The translations under genes were made by a program, and so were the position numbers. From contig CAKPMN010000004.1 of the NCBI GenBank assembly GCA_934168005.1, positions 1-53,355 of the forward strand: a stretch of DNA of 53,355 nt, written 5' to 3'. The notes beneath the pieces were generated by a model. It was not told the DNA's origin. It saw nothing but the letters and a program-made list of their open reading frames with translations, and did not search any database. This DNA comes from an uncultured Bacilli bacterium. GTDB lineage: Bacteria; Bacillota_I; Bacilli_A; RF39; UBA660. Of this stretch, positions 15,011 to 22,416 are shown piece by piece (within the stretch, counting starts at the first letter, position 1; the number at the start of each line of letters is the position of its first letter).

Positions 15011-15644
15011 TTAACCAATCATATTCTACTAATTCTTTTTTTGGTCTTACTTCTTTTTTGCTATTTTGAAATTTAGCTTTGTCTTTTTCATATGCTGCTT
15101 TATTGTTTATTCCTTTTTTCTTCCATTCATATAAGACTTTATCTATGTATCTTAAATTAGTAGCTCCATTATATACAGCTTCTTTTAATGCAAGTGAAAT
15201 CATTTCTTCTGAAAAGTCTGCCTGTAACCACCCTGTTATTAATTCATATTCAATTGGTGATAATGTTCTTGAAAATTCTTTTTCAAATAAATCATATATA
15301 TTTGTTTTTTCTTCTTTTTTCACAGGTTCGCTTGTTATAAAGTAAGCTAATTTTTTATATAGTGATTCTAAACAAATGTATTCACTTTTTATTTGACTTT
15401 CGTGCATTTTGATAGATATAAAATCTTTTGAACATAATTCATCTATAGAAATCATTACTTCTGGTAATGTCATTTCTAGATCTTCTGATATTTTCTTAGG
15501 ATTAAATTCTTTATCTTCATTTATCAAGTATGTTAATAAAATTAAATTTTTTTCTGTCAATTCTAATTTTTTATAATTTTTAAAAAGTATTGCGGGTACT
15601 TTATAATCTCCTGTTTCTATTAAGTTTATTATTTTTTCTGTCAT
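15000..15644 (-). CDS. dnaD: DnaD domain replication-initiation protein
   Basis: Helps load the replicative helicase at oriC and at restarted forks. It has 214 residues: an N-terminal winged-helix part (about 1-95, with LTEKNLILLTYLIN and KKISEDLEMTLPEVMISIDE) and the DnaD/DnaB2 domain. The latter contains IYDLFEKEFSRTLSPIEYEL and the YIDKVLYEWKKKGI motif typical of its end. A longer frame runs from 15692, but GGTGATTGAA directly before ATG 15644 sets the start at MTEKIINLIE. It overlaps nth by 11 bases, and the pair is a conserved Firmicutes neighbourhood. Confidence 0.93.
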   Translation of the reverse strand: MTEKIINLIETGDYKVPAILFKNYKKLELTEKNLILLTYLINEDKEFNPKKISEDLEMTLPEVMISIDELCSKDFISIKMHESQIKSEYICLESLYKKLAYFITSEPVKKEEKTNIYDLFEKEFSRTLSPIEYELITGWLQADFSEEMISLALKEAVYNGATNLRYIDKVLYEWKKKGINNKAAYEKDKAKFQNSKKEVRPKKELVEYDWLNEN

Positions 15645-15682
15645 TTCAATCACCATATTTATTATATCATGTATAAACAAAA

Positions 15683-15706
15683 AAATAATCAATTTCTTGA
15701 TTATTT
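15683..15706 (-). terminator. terminator of infC-rpmI-rplT
   Basis: Ten-base stem AAATAATCAA/TTGATTATTT with a TTTC loop and T-run on the minus strand. The rplT stop codon is inside it. Confidence 0.88.
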
Positions 15707-16237
15707 TAAAGCGTCTAATAATTCAGCTTTTTTCATTGTTGTGTATCCTTGGATACCTTTTTCTTTAGCCATTGCTTTTAATTCAGCAACTGTTAATTTT
15801 GATAAATCTGTTGCTTCTTCTTTAGCTTCAGTTTTAGTTTCTTTAACTTCTTTTTTTACTTCTTTAGTAGATTTTACTTCACCATTTAATGCTGATTTAG
15901 CAGTTTCTACTAATTCTGTAAATGATTCTGGTGATTCAATTGCGATTTCTGATAACATCTTACGGTTAATTTCAACACCAGCTAAACTTAGGCCATTCAT
16001 GAATTTTGAGTAACTAATATCATTCATTCTACATGCTGCATTGATACGAGTTATCCATAATTTTCTGAAATCTCTTTTCTTTTGTCTTCTATCACGGTAT
16101 GCATAAGTTAATGAATGCATAACTTGTTCTTTTGCTGTTTTATATAATCTATGTTTACTTCCAAAGTATCCTTTTGCTTGTTTCATCACTTTTTTACGAC
16201 GTGCGCGATGAATTGTTCCACCTTTAACTCTTGCCAT
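15701..16237 (-). CDS. rplT: 50S ribosomal protein L20 with a C-terminal Rho_N-like extension
   Basis: Residues 1-118 are a regular L20: MARVKGGTIHRARRKKVMKQ, then KGYFGSKHRLYKTAKEQV and FRKLWITRINAACRMNDISY. L20 binds 23S rRNA early in assembly and usually represses its own operon. The normal protein ends near residue 118; here about 60 residues follow. They form a Lys/Glu-rich linker and then LSKLTVAELKAMAKEKGIQG and a MKKAELLDALK end, the pattern of a Rho_N/SAP-like nucleic-acid-binding domain. It is the last gene of infC-rpmI-rplT, seven bases after rpmI. The extension is visible; its function is inferred only. Confidence 0.95.
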   Translation of the reverse strand: MARVKGGTIHRARRKKVMKQAKGYFGSKHRLYKTAKEQVMHSLTYAYRDRRQKKRDFRKLWITRINAACRMNDISYSKFMNGLSLAGVEINRKMLSEIAIESPESFTELVETAKSALNGEVKSTKEVKKEVKETKTEAKEEATDLSKLTVAELKAMAKEKGIQGYTTMKKAELLDALK

Positions 16238-16244
16238 ATTATCC

Positions 16245-16445
16245 CTACTTTCCTAATACATCTTTAAGTCTTTTGTAATCTGAATTACTTAAAGAGCCAC
16301 CTTTTCTCTTATTTCTCATTTTAGATGATGCTTGTTTACCTGTATTGTGGTTTGAACCAGCAACACCTAATTTAATTGATCCACCAGGTCTAACTTTACA
16401 AACTTTACTAGTAGCCTTGTGAGTTTTCATTTTATTTTTTGCCAT
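16245..16445 (-). CDS. rpmI: 50S ribosomal protein L35
   Basis: A 66-residue basic protein: MAKNKMKTHKATSKVCKVRP at the start and KRLKDVLGK at the end, with the L35 pattern KTHKATSKRFKVTGSGKI partly changed (KVCKVRPGGSIKLG). The middle segment NHNTGKQASSKMRNKRKGG is recognisable. It is located between infC and rplT as in nearly all bacteria, with 11 bases to infC and seven to rplT, and a ribosome site (GGAGGAAAT). Confidence 0.95.
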   Translation of the reverse strand: MAKNKMKTHKATSKVCKVRPGGSIKLGVAGSNHNTGKQASSKMRNKRKGGSLSNSDYKRLKDVLGK

Positions 16446-16456
16446 ATTATTTCCTC

Positions 16457-16984
16457 CTACTTATCTTTTTTTGGTGTAAGTATCATAGTCATAAACTTAC
16501 CTTCTAATTTTGGTTTTTGTTCTATTTCTGATAAATCTTGTGTTGCTTCTGCAAAACGCATTAAAACTTCCTTACCTAGTTCTGGATGAGCAAGTTCACG
16601 TCCCTTAAATTTAACAGAAACTTTTACTTTATGACCTTTTTCTAGATATTTTGAAGAATTACGAACGCGTGTATCAAAATCATGTACATCTATTGTTACT
16701 GATAAACGATATTCTTTTACTTCTAAATTTGTCTCTCTTTGTTTTTTAGCATTTTCTTTTTGTCTTTTTCTATTTTCATATTTGAATTTATTGTAATCCA
16801 TTATTTTACAAACTGGTGGATTACCATTATTCATCATAACTAAATCGAAACCGGCATAATTTGCCAAAGTACGAGCATCGTTGATACTCTTAATTCCTAA
16901 TTGTTCACCGTTTGGTCCTATGACCATTACTTCTTTCGCACGGATTTGCTCATTGATAAACAAATCTTTATCCTTACTTGCGAT
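16457..16984 (-). CDS. infC: translation initiation factor IF-3, probable ATC start
   Basis: IF-3 binds the 30S subunit and checks start codon pairing. The body is standard: FINEQIRAKEVMVIGPNGEQ, the DLVMMNNGNPPVCKIMDYNK linker region, and the C-terminal domain with VKVSVKFKGRELAHPELG. The frame is open to an ATG at 16999, but that ATG has no ribosome site and lies in the T-run of the attenuator. GGAGGTG (16991-16997) instead lies six bases before an in-frame ATC at 16982-16984. Rare AUU/AUC/AUA starts are the known basis of IF-3 autocontrol, so ATC is the likely start, giving 175 aa. An L20-type leader controls the operon. Confidence 0.93.
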   Translation of the reverse strand: MASKDKDLFINEQIRAKEVMVIGPNGEQLGIKSINDARTLANYAGFDLVMMNNGNPPVCKIMDYNKFKYENRKRQKENAKKQRETNLEVKEYRLSVTIDVHDFDTRVRNSSKYLEKGHKVKVSVKFKGRELAHPELGKEVLMRFAEATQDLSEIEQKPKLEGKFMTMILTPKKDK

Positions 16985-16990
16985 ACCTAA

Positions 16991-16997
16991 CACCTCC
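16991..16997 (-). promoter_or_regulatory. ribosome site that sets the infC start at ATC
   Basis: GGAGGTG on the minus strand. Spacing is six bases to ATC (16982-16984), while the upstream ATG (16997-16999) overlaps it and cannot use it. Confidence 0.7.
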
Positions 16998-16999
16998 AT

Positions 17000-17140
17000 A
17001 AAAAAAGTGAACTTGAAGAGTCCACTTAAAAGCCAATTATAGTATACAATTGTTTAATGTATAATTATTATTTTAGCCTTTTACCTATCGCTTTTCGCAA
17101 TCAGGTGAGAAGTGGAACTTCTTCTTTCCTTTTAAATACG
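17000..17140 (-). promoter_or_regulatory. L20-type leader / attenuator of infC-rpmI-rplT
   Basis: About 140 bases lie between the promoter and infC. The RNA contains the segment AGUUCCACUUCUCACCUGAUU and a GCGAAAAGCG hairpin, as in Firmicutes infC leaders. It ends in a terminator hairpin at 17005-17027 (AAGTGGAC/GTTCACTT, one G-U pair) followed by seven Ts right before the infC ribosome site. In B. subtilis this layout lets excess L20 favour termination. The family call is by resemblance. Confidence 0.75.
17005..17027 (-). terminator. attenuator terminator in the infC leader
   Basis: Eight-base stem including one G-U pair, seven-base loop, then TTTTTTT on the minus strand, ending at the infC ribosome site. 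Confidence 0.8.
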
Positions 17141-17146
17141 CCTTTA

Positions 17147-17175
17147 ATTATACTTATTTTAATTAATATTGTCAA
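17147..17175 (-). promoter_or_regulatory. consensus promoter of infC-rpmI-rplT
   Basis: Perfect TTGACA (17170-17175), 17-base spacer and perfect TATAAT (17147-17152) on the minus strand. Confidence 0.9.
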
Positions 17176-17184
17176 TACTTTTCT

Positions 17185-17679
17185 TTATTTTTTATAGCGA
17201 ATTGTGCATGCGTAATTGTTTTTATCTAAATATTCTGTTAATTCTTTATAGTCTGTTGGGTAAGTTGTTTTAACTTTATCTACAATATCTTCTCCTCTTA
17301 CTTCTATAATTGTGTAATTTAAATTATCTAAAGTTGTTTTTGTTTCTAAGTTTTCTGTTTTCACGTCTTGTTTTAAACCAGCTACTGCACTTTCAAAATC
17401 AGATTTTTTTGTATAACTTTTACTTGTTTTTGTATATATTCTTTTTACTTTATTGTTATCTATATAAAATGTAGCTTCTATCATTTGTGATAAGGTATTA
17501 CTTTTTGATTGAAATGTACATACATATTTATCTATTTGTTTTGTTTGTTCTGTTTTTTCATCATAATTAAATTCTTTTCTATTAGATAATTTTCTTTCTA
17601 AATATGGTAATTCTACAATTAGAAGTGCAAAAAATATTATTCCTAATATTATTACTATTATTTCTTTTTTACTATACAT
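17185..17679 (-). CDS. single-pass membrane-anchored protein of unknown function (164 aa)
   Basis: The N-terminus is a signal anchor (IIVIILGIIFFALLIVELPY) with no lipobox, so the remainder is outside the cell and membrane-tethered. The exterior part has two distant cysteines (YVCTFQSKS and NYACTIRYKK) that could form a disulfide. Its beta-rich pattern (MIEATFYIDNNKVKRIYT...SDFESAVAGLK) resembles DUF1307/YehR-like lipoprotein folds, but the match is loose. It lies eight bases after a lipoprotein gene and forms the end of the rbfA-CPBP-phosphoesterase-lipoprotein group. The product is not assigned. Confidence 0.8.
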   Translation of the reverse strand: MYSKKEIIVIILGIIFFALLIVELPYLERKLSNRKEFNYDEKTEQTKQIDKYVCTFQSKSNTLSQMIEATFYIDNNKVKRIYTKTSKSYTKKSDFESAVAGLKQDVKTENLETKTTLDNLNYTIIEVRGEDIVDKVKTTYPTDYKELTEYLDKNNYACTIRYKK

Positions 17680-17687
17680 ATTTTCAC

Positions 17688-18092
17688 CTACAATTCAATT
17701 TCATATTCTATTTGTTTTACATCTGTTAAATCTTTACTGATGCTCCATGTTAAATCTTGAGTGTCACCTTTTTTCATACTATTTAAATCATAACTATGTA
17801 AGGTATGTAGTAATATACCTTCACTATCTTTAAAGTTAATTGTTAGTGTTTTAATTCTTCTTACTGTTGTTATAGTATTTTCTAGTGTTACTCTAAATTC
17901 TGTGATACCATTTACTACAACAATTGATGCATCTTTAAATAATATTCCCTGTTTTGTTTGTTCTTTAATTATATTGCTGTCGGTTATTTCTGACACATTT
18001 GTTTCTGGTTCTTTTTCTTCTTTTTTTTCTTTTGAACAAGCTGATGTAAATAATAAAGTTATTATTGTTCCAAAAATTAATACTCTTTTCAT
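17688..18092 (-). CDS. lipoprotein of unknown function (134 aa)
   Basis: A signal peptide with lipobox (MKRVLIFGTIITLLFTSACS, cleavage before C20) anchors it to the outer face of the membrane. An acidic linker (KEKKEEKEPETN) precedes a single domain of about 85 residues. The segment ITEFRVTLENTITTVRRIKT...FKDSEGILLHTLHSY looks like an FxLYD-type beta-sandwich common in Firmicutes lipoproteins. The ligand is unknown. It lies between the phosphoesterase gene and a second exterior protein, all on one strand with 8-18 base gaps. Confidence 0.82.
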   Translation of the reverse strand: MKRVLIFGTIITLLFTSACSKEKKEEKEPETNVSEITDSNIIKEQTKQGILFKDASIVVVNGITEFRVTLENTITTVRRIKTLTINFKDSEGILLHTLHSYDLNSMKKGDTQDLTWSISKDLTDVKQIEYEIEL

Positions 18093-18110
18093 TTTACCCT
18101 ACTTTCTATT

Positions 18111-18962
18111 CTAATAACTTACAATTCTATATAAATTGAATGATGGTGTATTGAACAATCTTAATTTATATAGTGTTGTACCTATTCCATTTGATATAAA
18201 TACTTCTGTTTTATCTATTTGAAAATGATCACTTTTATATTCTTTTCCATTTTTGGGGTATTTTATTCCTCCCAATATTGGAATTCTTACTTGTCCTAAA
18301 TGTGTATGACCTGCAAGTACTAAATTATACTTTGATGCGTCTATATTTTTTAATATATCAGGTTCATGTAATAAAAGAAGAGATAATATAGGTTTTGTTT
18401 CTTTTGTAGCTAAAGTATTATCTACTTCATTTAAAAATGTTTCATAATCTTTTTTTGCTTTAAGTGATTCTATACCTGTTAATAAAATATAATCTGTCTT
18501 ATTCAAATATAATTCTTCACTTTTATTATTAAGAGATATAAAGCCCAAATTTTCCATTAGTAAATCAAAATTATCTAATTCGTCATCTTCTCCCTTAATT
18601 TCATACATAATGATATTCTCATCTAAATTTTTAAATGATGGCTCAATTTCTTCTATCATTTTTTCTGTTAAGTCGGTACTTCTATCTATAAAATCTCCAG
18701 TGAATACTAATATATTAGGTTTTGTTTCATTTATTTTTTTTATCAAATTATCTAATTCCTTTTTTGTTATAGATGTACCATAATGAAGATCAGATATGTG
18801 AGCAATTTTATATCCATGTAGTTCATTAGTAAATTTTTCATTTATTATTCTATATTCTTTTACTTTTAATCTTTTTGGTTCTATTTTATATGAATAGAAA
18901 AATAATAAAGCTATGATAATTATTAAAATTAAAATAAAATATTTTATCTTTTTCTTATTCAT
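18111..18962 (-). CDS. membrane-anchored metallophosphoesterase with a degenerate GNH motif
   Basis: An N-terminal helix (IKYFILILIIIIALLFFYSY) anchors a calcineurin-type phosphoesterase domain outside the membrane, as in YkuE-like enzymes that act on lipid-linked phosphates. Motifs seen are ISDLHYG (D/H, near 56), FTGDFIDRS, LLHEPD and LAGHTHLGQ. The expected GNH(D/E) motif is replaced by KGEDDELD (near 121), so the Asn metal ligand and the catalytic His are both missing. The protein may be inactive or use a changed mechanism. Ten bases separate it from the CPBP gene upstream. Confidence 0.85.
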   Translation of the reverse strand: MNKKKIKYFILILIIIIALLFFYSYKIEPKRLKVKEYRIINEKFTNELHGYKIAHISDLHYGTSITKKELDNLIKKINETKPNILVFTGDFIDRSTDLTEKMIEEIEPSFKNLDENIIMYEIKGEDDELDNFDLLMENLGFISLNNKSEELYLNKTDYILLTGIESLKAKKDYETFLNEVDNTLATKETKPILSLLLLHEPDILKNIDASKYNLVLAGHTHLGQVRIPILGGIKYPKNGKEYKSDHFQIDKTEVFISNGIGTTLYKLRLFNTPSFNLYRIVSY

Positions 18963-18971
18963 AAATCCTCC

Positions 18972-19664
18972 TTATGTTAAAAACATATAAATAAATATCT
19001 GACTTGATACTAATATACCATTATGTAATAAATGTATACTTATTGGTATTAAAACATTATCTGTTTTAGCTAGAATATATGCGAATACTAACCCTGGAAA
19101 ACAGTATGGAATTAAGTATAATAAATCTTGAATTCCACTAAATCCAGTTATTATATGAAGACTCCCAAATAATAATCCTGATACTAATATGAATAATGTA
19201 TTATCTTTTATAATATTTCTTATTCCTCTTCTAAACACTAATTCTTCCATTACAGGAGCTACTATAACACTTGAAAAATATGCATATAATGGATTTTTTA
19301 CAACTAGATTTCTTACTGATTCCTCATTTCCTGACATTTTATTAGATGTTATCATGGTTATTATTATATTACTTACGGACATCACTAATAAAATATATAG
19401 CCAGTATTTAAAATATTCTTTAAAATATTTCTCATGGTTTTCTTTTAAATCCTTTAGATTCTCTTTTAATTGATTTTTAAATAAGCTTATAAGTATTATT
19501 AGTTCTATTGATTCCATAATAGTTAAGAACAGAACTTTTTTCCACATACTCAATGTTTCATAATCAATATTTAAAAGACTTAATATAGCAAGTTCAAAAA
19601 ATGTGTATGAAAAATAAATAAATATTGCGGTTATGCCTATTATTATATTATTTTTATTTTTCAT
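18972..19664 (-). CDS. CPBP-family intramembrane metalloprotease
   Basis: A 230-residue protein with about seven membrane helices. It carries the CPBP/Abi motifs: EELVFRRGI near 143 (motif 1 with the catalytic glutamates and arginine), FGSLHIITG (motif 2, His) and ISIHLLHNGIL (motif 3, His-x3-His/Asn). Family members process membrane-bound substrates or give bacteriocin immunity, and the substrate here is unknown. Its start overlaps rbfA by 11 bases, so it is translated from the rbfA transcript; nothing in the sequence suggests a functional link with ribosome assembly. Confidence 0.88.
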   Translation of the reverse strand: MKNKNNIIIGITAIFIYFSYTFFELAILSLLNIDYETLSMWKKVLFLTIMESIELIILISLFKNQLKENLKDLKENHEKYFKEYFKYWLYILLVMSVSNIIITMITSNKMSGNEESVRNLVVKNPLYAYFSSVIVAPVMEELVFRRGIRNIIKDNTLFILVSGLLFGSLHIITGFSGIQDLLYLIPYCFPGLVFAYILAKTDNVLIPISIHLLHNGILVSSQIFIYMFLT

Positions 19665-20001
19665 TTTCTTCCTCGTGTATTTTAGAAATTATATCTTCTA
19701 TTTTTTTACCATATTCAATTGACTCATCATATACGAATGTTAATTCTGGAGTATGTCTTAAATCCATTTTTTCAGCAAGTTCTCTTCTAATGAAACCTGC
19801 TGCTTCATTTAATGTTTTTTCTGTTTCTTCTTTCTTATCGTTTAATGACATAAAATAGACTTTAGCAAAACTTAGATCATTTGTTACTTTACATGCTGTT
19901 ATAGTAACTAAATGTATGTCTGGGTCTTTAACTTCTGTTTCTATTATTTGACTGATTGTTCTAATCATTTCTTTTTCTATTCTAGACATTTTTATACTCA
20001 T
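19654..20001 (-). CDS. rbfA: ribosome-binding factor A
   Basis: A 115-residue 30S maturation factor with a KH-like fold. It has SRIEKEMIRTISQIIETEVK at the start, the VTITACKVTNDLSFAKVYF core and EKMDLRHTPELTFVYDESIE near the end, all standard. GGTGATAAT precedes the ATG. An extended -10 (20017-20025) between it and the infB terminator gives it a separate promoter, although it follows infB as in B. subtilis. ylxP, which often lies between infB and rbfA, is absent. Confidence 0.96.
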   Translation of the reverse strand: MSIKMSRIEKEMIRTISQIIETEVKDPDIHLVTITACKVTNDLSFAKVYFMSLNDKKEETEKTLNEAAGFIRRELAEKMDLRHTPELTFVYDESIEYGKKIEDIISKIHEEENEK

Positions 20002-20016
20002 ATTATCACCACCTTA

Positions 20017-20025
20017 ATTATATCA
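20017..20025 (-). promoter_or_regulatory. extended -10 promoter of rbfA
   Basis: TGATATAAT on the minus strand (TG-n-TATAAT), just downstream of the infB terminator. Confidence 0.65.
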
Positions 20026-20038
20026 TAAGTTATGAAAA

Positions 20039-20061
20039 AAGTGGAAATTATCTTCCCACTT
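20039..20061 (-). terminator. terminator of rimP-nusA-rnpM-infB
   Basis: Stem AAGTGG(G)AA/TTTCCACTT with T-run on the minus strand; the infB stop codon is in the loop. Confidence 0.75.
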
Positions 20062-22132
20062 CCACCATTTCATATGCTTCTATTATATCTCCAACTTTAA
20101 TATCGTTAAAGTTTTCAATTGTAATTCCACATTCAAGTCCTTTTTTAACTTCTTTTACTGAATCTTTTTCTCTTTGAATAGATCCTATATTCCCATCATA
20201 TATAACTACGCTATCTCTTATTACTCTAGCTTTTGAATCTCTTTTAATTACTCCTTCTGTTACATATGATCCTGCGATTGATCCTACTTTAGAAAATTTA
20301 AATAATTGTCTTATTTCTGCTGAACCTATTATTTTTTCTTCATAGACAGGATCTAGCATACCTTTCATTGCTGCTTCCATTTCTTCAACTACTTTGTAGA
20401 TAATATTATATAATCTAATTTCTATTCCTGATTCTTCTGCATAATCACGAATATTTGCTGAAGGTCTAACATTAAATCCAATTAATATTGCATTTGATGC
20501 TTTAGCTAAGACGATGTCTGATTCTGTAATTGCTCCTACTGATGAACGAATTACATTTACTCTTACACCTTCTACTTCTATTTTCTCTAATGAATTTTTA
20601 ACTGCTTCACTAGATCCGTGAACGTCTGCTTTAATTATGACATTAATTTCTTTTAATCCTTCACCTATTTTTGCAAATAAATCATCTAATGTTACTGCAG
20701 TTGTTGATTTTTTATCTCTTTCTTTAGCTTGGGCTTTTCTTGAATCAGCAACGCTATGAGCTTGTTTTTCATTCTCAAATGCCATAAATTTATCTCCACT
20801 TATTGGAGTATCATTTAATCCTGTTACTTCTACTGGAAGTGATGGCCCTGCTTCTGTAATTTCTTCTCCTCTATCATTTTTTAAAGTACGCACTTTACCA
20901 TAACTTGTTCCTACAACTACTGGATCTCCTAGGCGTAGTGTTCCATTTTGAATTAATAATGTAGCTATTGGGCCTACTTGTTTATCAAGGGATGCTTCTA
21001 TTACAGTTCCCATCGCATATCTTGATGGATTTGCTTTATATTCTTCCATTTCAGCAATAAGTAGGATATTTTCTAATAATGTATCTATTCCTTCTCCTGT
21101 TTTTGCTGATATATTAGTAAATATTGTATCTCCACCCCATGTATCTGGTGTTAATCCATATTCGGTAAGTTCTGTCATTACTCTTTCTGGGTTAGCTCCT
21201 GGTTTATCTATTTTATTAATTGCAACTATTATAGGTACTCCTGCTGCTTTTGCATGGTCTATTGCTTCTTTTGTTTGAGGCATTACACCATCATCTGCTG
21301 CTACTATTATAATTACTATATCTGTAATACTGGCTCCTCTTGCTCTCATTTCTGTAAATGCAGCATGACCTGGAGTATCAATAAATGTTATTGGCTTGTC
21401 ATTGTATTTTATTTGATAAGCGCTAATTGCTTGAGTTATTCCCCCAGCTTCTCCTAAAGCAACATTTGTTTTACGTATAGTGTCAAGTAAAGTTGTCTTA
21501 CCGTGATCTACGTGTCCCATTATTGTTACAACTGCTGGACGCTCTATTAAATCTTCTTCTTTATCATTTGCTTTATATTCTTCAAAGTTTGATATATCTG
21601 ATTCTTCTTCTCTTTTTAACTCTTTTCCATAATCCATGACAAGTATTGAAGCATTATCAAAATCTATACTAGCGTTAACTGTTGCTAATATACCTAATTG
21701 AAATAATTTTTTTACAAGTTCTGCTCCTGTAACATTTAATTTATTTGCTAAATCACTTAAACGCATTCCTTCTTGATATACAATTACTGTATCATCTTGT
21801 GTATTAGAAATTAGCTTTTCTTTGTTTTTATACATAGCTTTTTTCTTATTTTTTAAGTCATTTTTGTTGTTATTTTGTTTTAATGAAGGAGCTTTTTTTC
21901 CTACCTTTTCTTTATGTAGTTTACTTTCACTTTCTTTTACAAGATTTTGTGATAATTCTTCTACATCTTCGTCATCTACCATTTCATTTACAACATTATC
22001 TAGTTCAATAATGTCTTCTTCTTCTAGTAAAGTATCTTCATCATCTACAGTGATTCCTAACTCTCTACATTTTCTAAGGACTTCTGCTACAGATTTTCCT
22101 ATATCTTGTGCATATTCTTTGATTGTCATCAT
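20048..22132 (-). CDS. infB: translation initiation factor IF-2
   Basis: GTPase that brings initiator tRNA to the ribosome. At 694 aa it is a short form. The N-terminal IF2_N modules are present (MTIKEYAQDIGKSVAEVLRK and MRLSDLANKLNVTGAELVKK) with a charged linker between. The G domain has GHVDHGKTTLLD (near 205), DTPGHAAF and NKID, and domains II-IV follow. The start has GGTGATTTT before two adjacent ATGs. It is the last gene of rimP-nusA-rnpM-infB, 16 bases after rnpM; the L7Ae-like gene ylxQ that often sits there is missing. Confidence 0.97.
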   Translation of the reverse strand: MMTIKEYAQDIGKSVAEVLRKCRELGITVDDEDTLLEEEDIIELDNVVNEMVDDEDVEELSQNLVKESESKLHKEKVGKKAPSLKQNNNKNDLKNKKKAMYKNKEKLISNTQDDTVIVYQEGMRLSDLANKLNVTGAELVKKLFQLGILATVNASIDFDNASILVMDYGKELKREEESDISNFEEYKANDKEEDLIERPAVVTIMGHVDHGKTTLLDTIRKTNVALGEAGGITQAISAYQIKYNDKPITFIDTPGHAAFTEMRARGASITDIVIIIVAADDGVMPQTKEAIDHAKAAGVPIIVAINKIDKPGANPERVMTELTEYGLTPDTWGGDTIFTNISAKTGEGIDTLLENILLIAEMEEYKANPSRYAMGTVIEASLDKQVGPIATLLIQNGTLRLGDPVVVGTSYGKVRTLKNDRGEEITEAGPSLPVEVTGLNDTPISGDKFMAFENEKQAHSVADSRKAQAKERDKKSTTAVTLDDLFAKIGEGLKEINVIIKADVHGSSEAVKNSLEKIEVEGVRVNVIRSSVGAITESDIVLAKASNAILIGFNVRPSANIRDYAEESGIEIRLYNIIYKVVEEMEAAMKGMLDPVYEEKIIGSAEIRQLFKFSKVGSIAGSYVTEGVIKRDSKARVIRDSVVIYDGNIGSIQREKDSVKEVKKGLECGITIENFNDIKVGDIIEAYEMVEVGR

Positions 22133-22148
22133 AAAATCACCTTTCTTT

Positions 22149-22409
22149 CTATTTTAAATATTCTAATAAATCTTCAAACACTTTATCTGGTACTTCTACT
22201 TCTAAACTTCTATTAAGTATTTTTGAAGCTTTAGCTTTCTCAAATACTTGTATATCTTTTTTTAGATAAGCACCTCTTCCATTTGCTCTTCCTGTTTCAT
22301 CTATTATTATATTTCCATCTGTTGTTCTAACAATTCTTATTAGTTCTTGCTTTGGTAGTTTTTCTTTTGTAACTACACATGTTCTCATAGGTATTTTTTT
22401 TATTTTCAT
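22149..22409 (-). CDS. rnpM: YlxR family protein, RnpM
   Basis: An 86-residue basic RNA-binding protein. MRTCVVTKEKLPKQELIRIV and TGRANGRGAYL are the YlxR signatures. In B. subtilis the protein (renamed RnpM) binds the RNase P RNA and modulates its activity. It lies between nusA and infB, with seven bases to nusA, the usual position. Confidence 0.93.
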   Translation of the reverse strand: MKIKKIPMRTCVVTKEKLPKQELIRIVRTTDGNIIIDETGRANGRGAYLKKDIQVFEKAKASKILNRSLEVEVPDKVFEDLLEYLK

Positions 22410-22416
22410 ATTTCAC

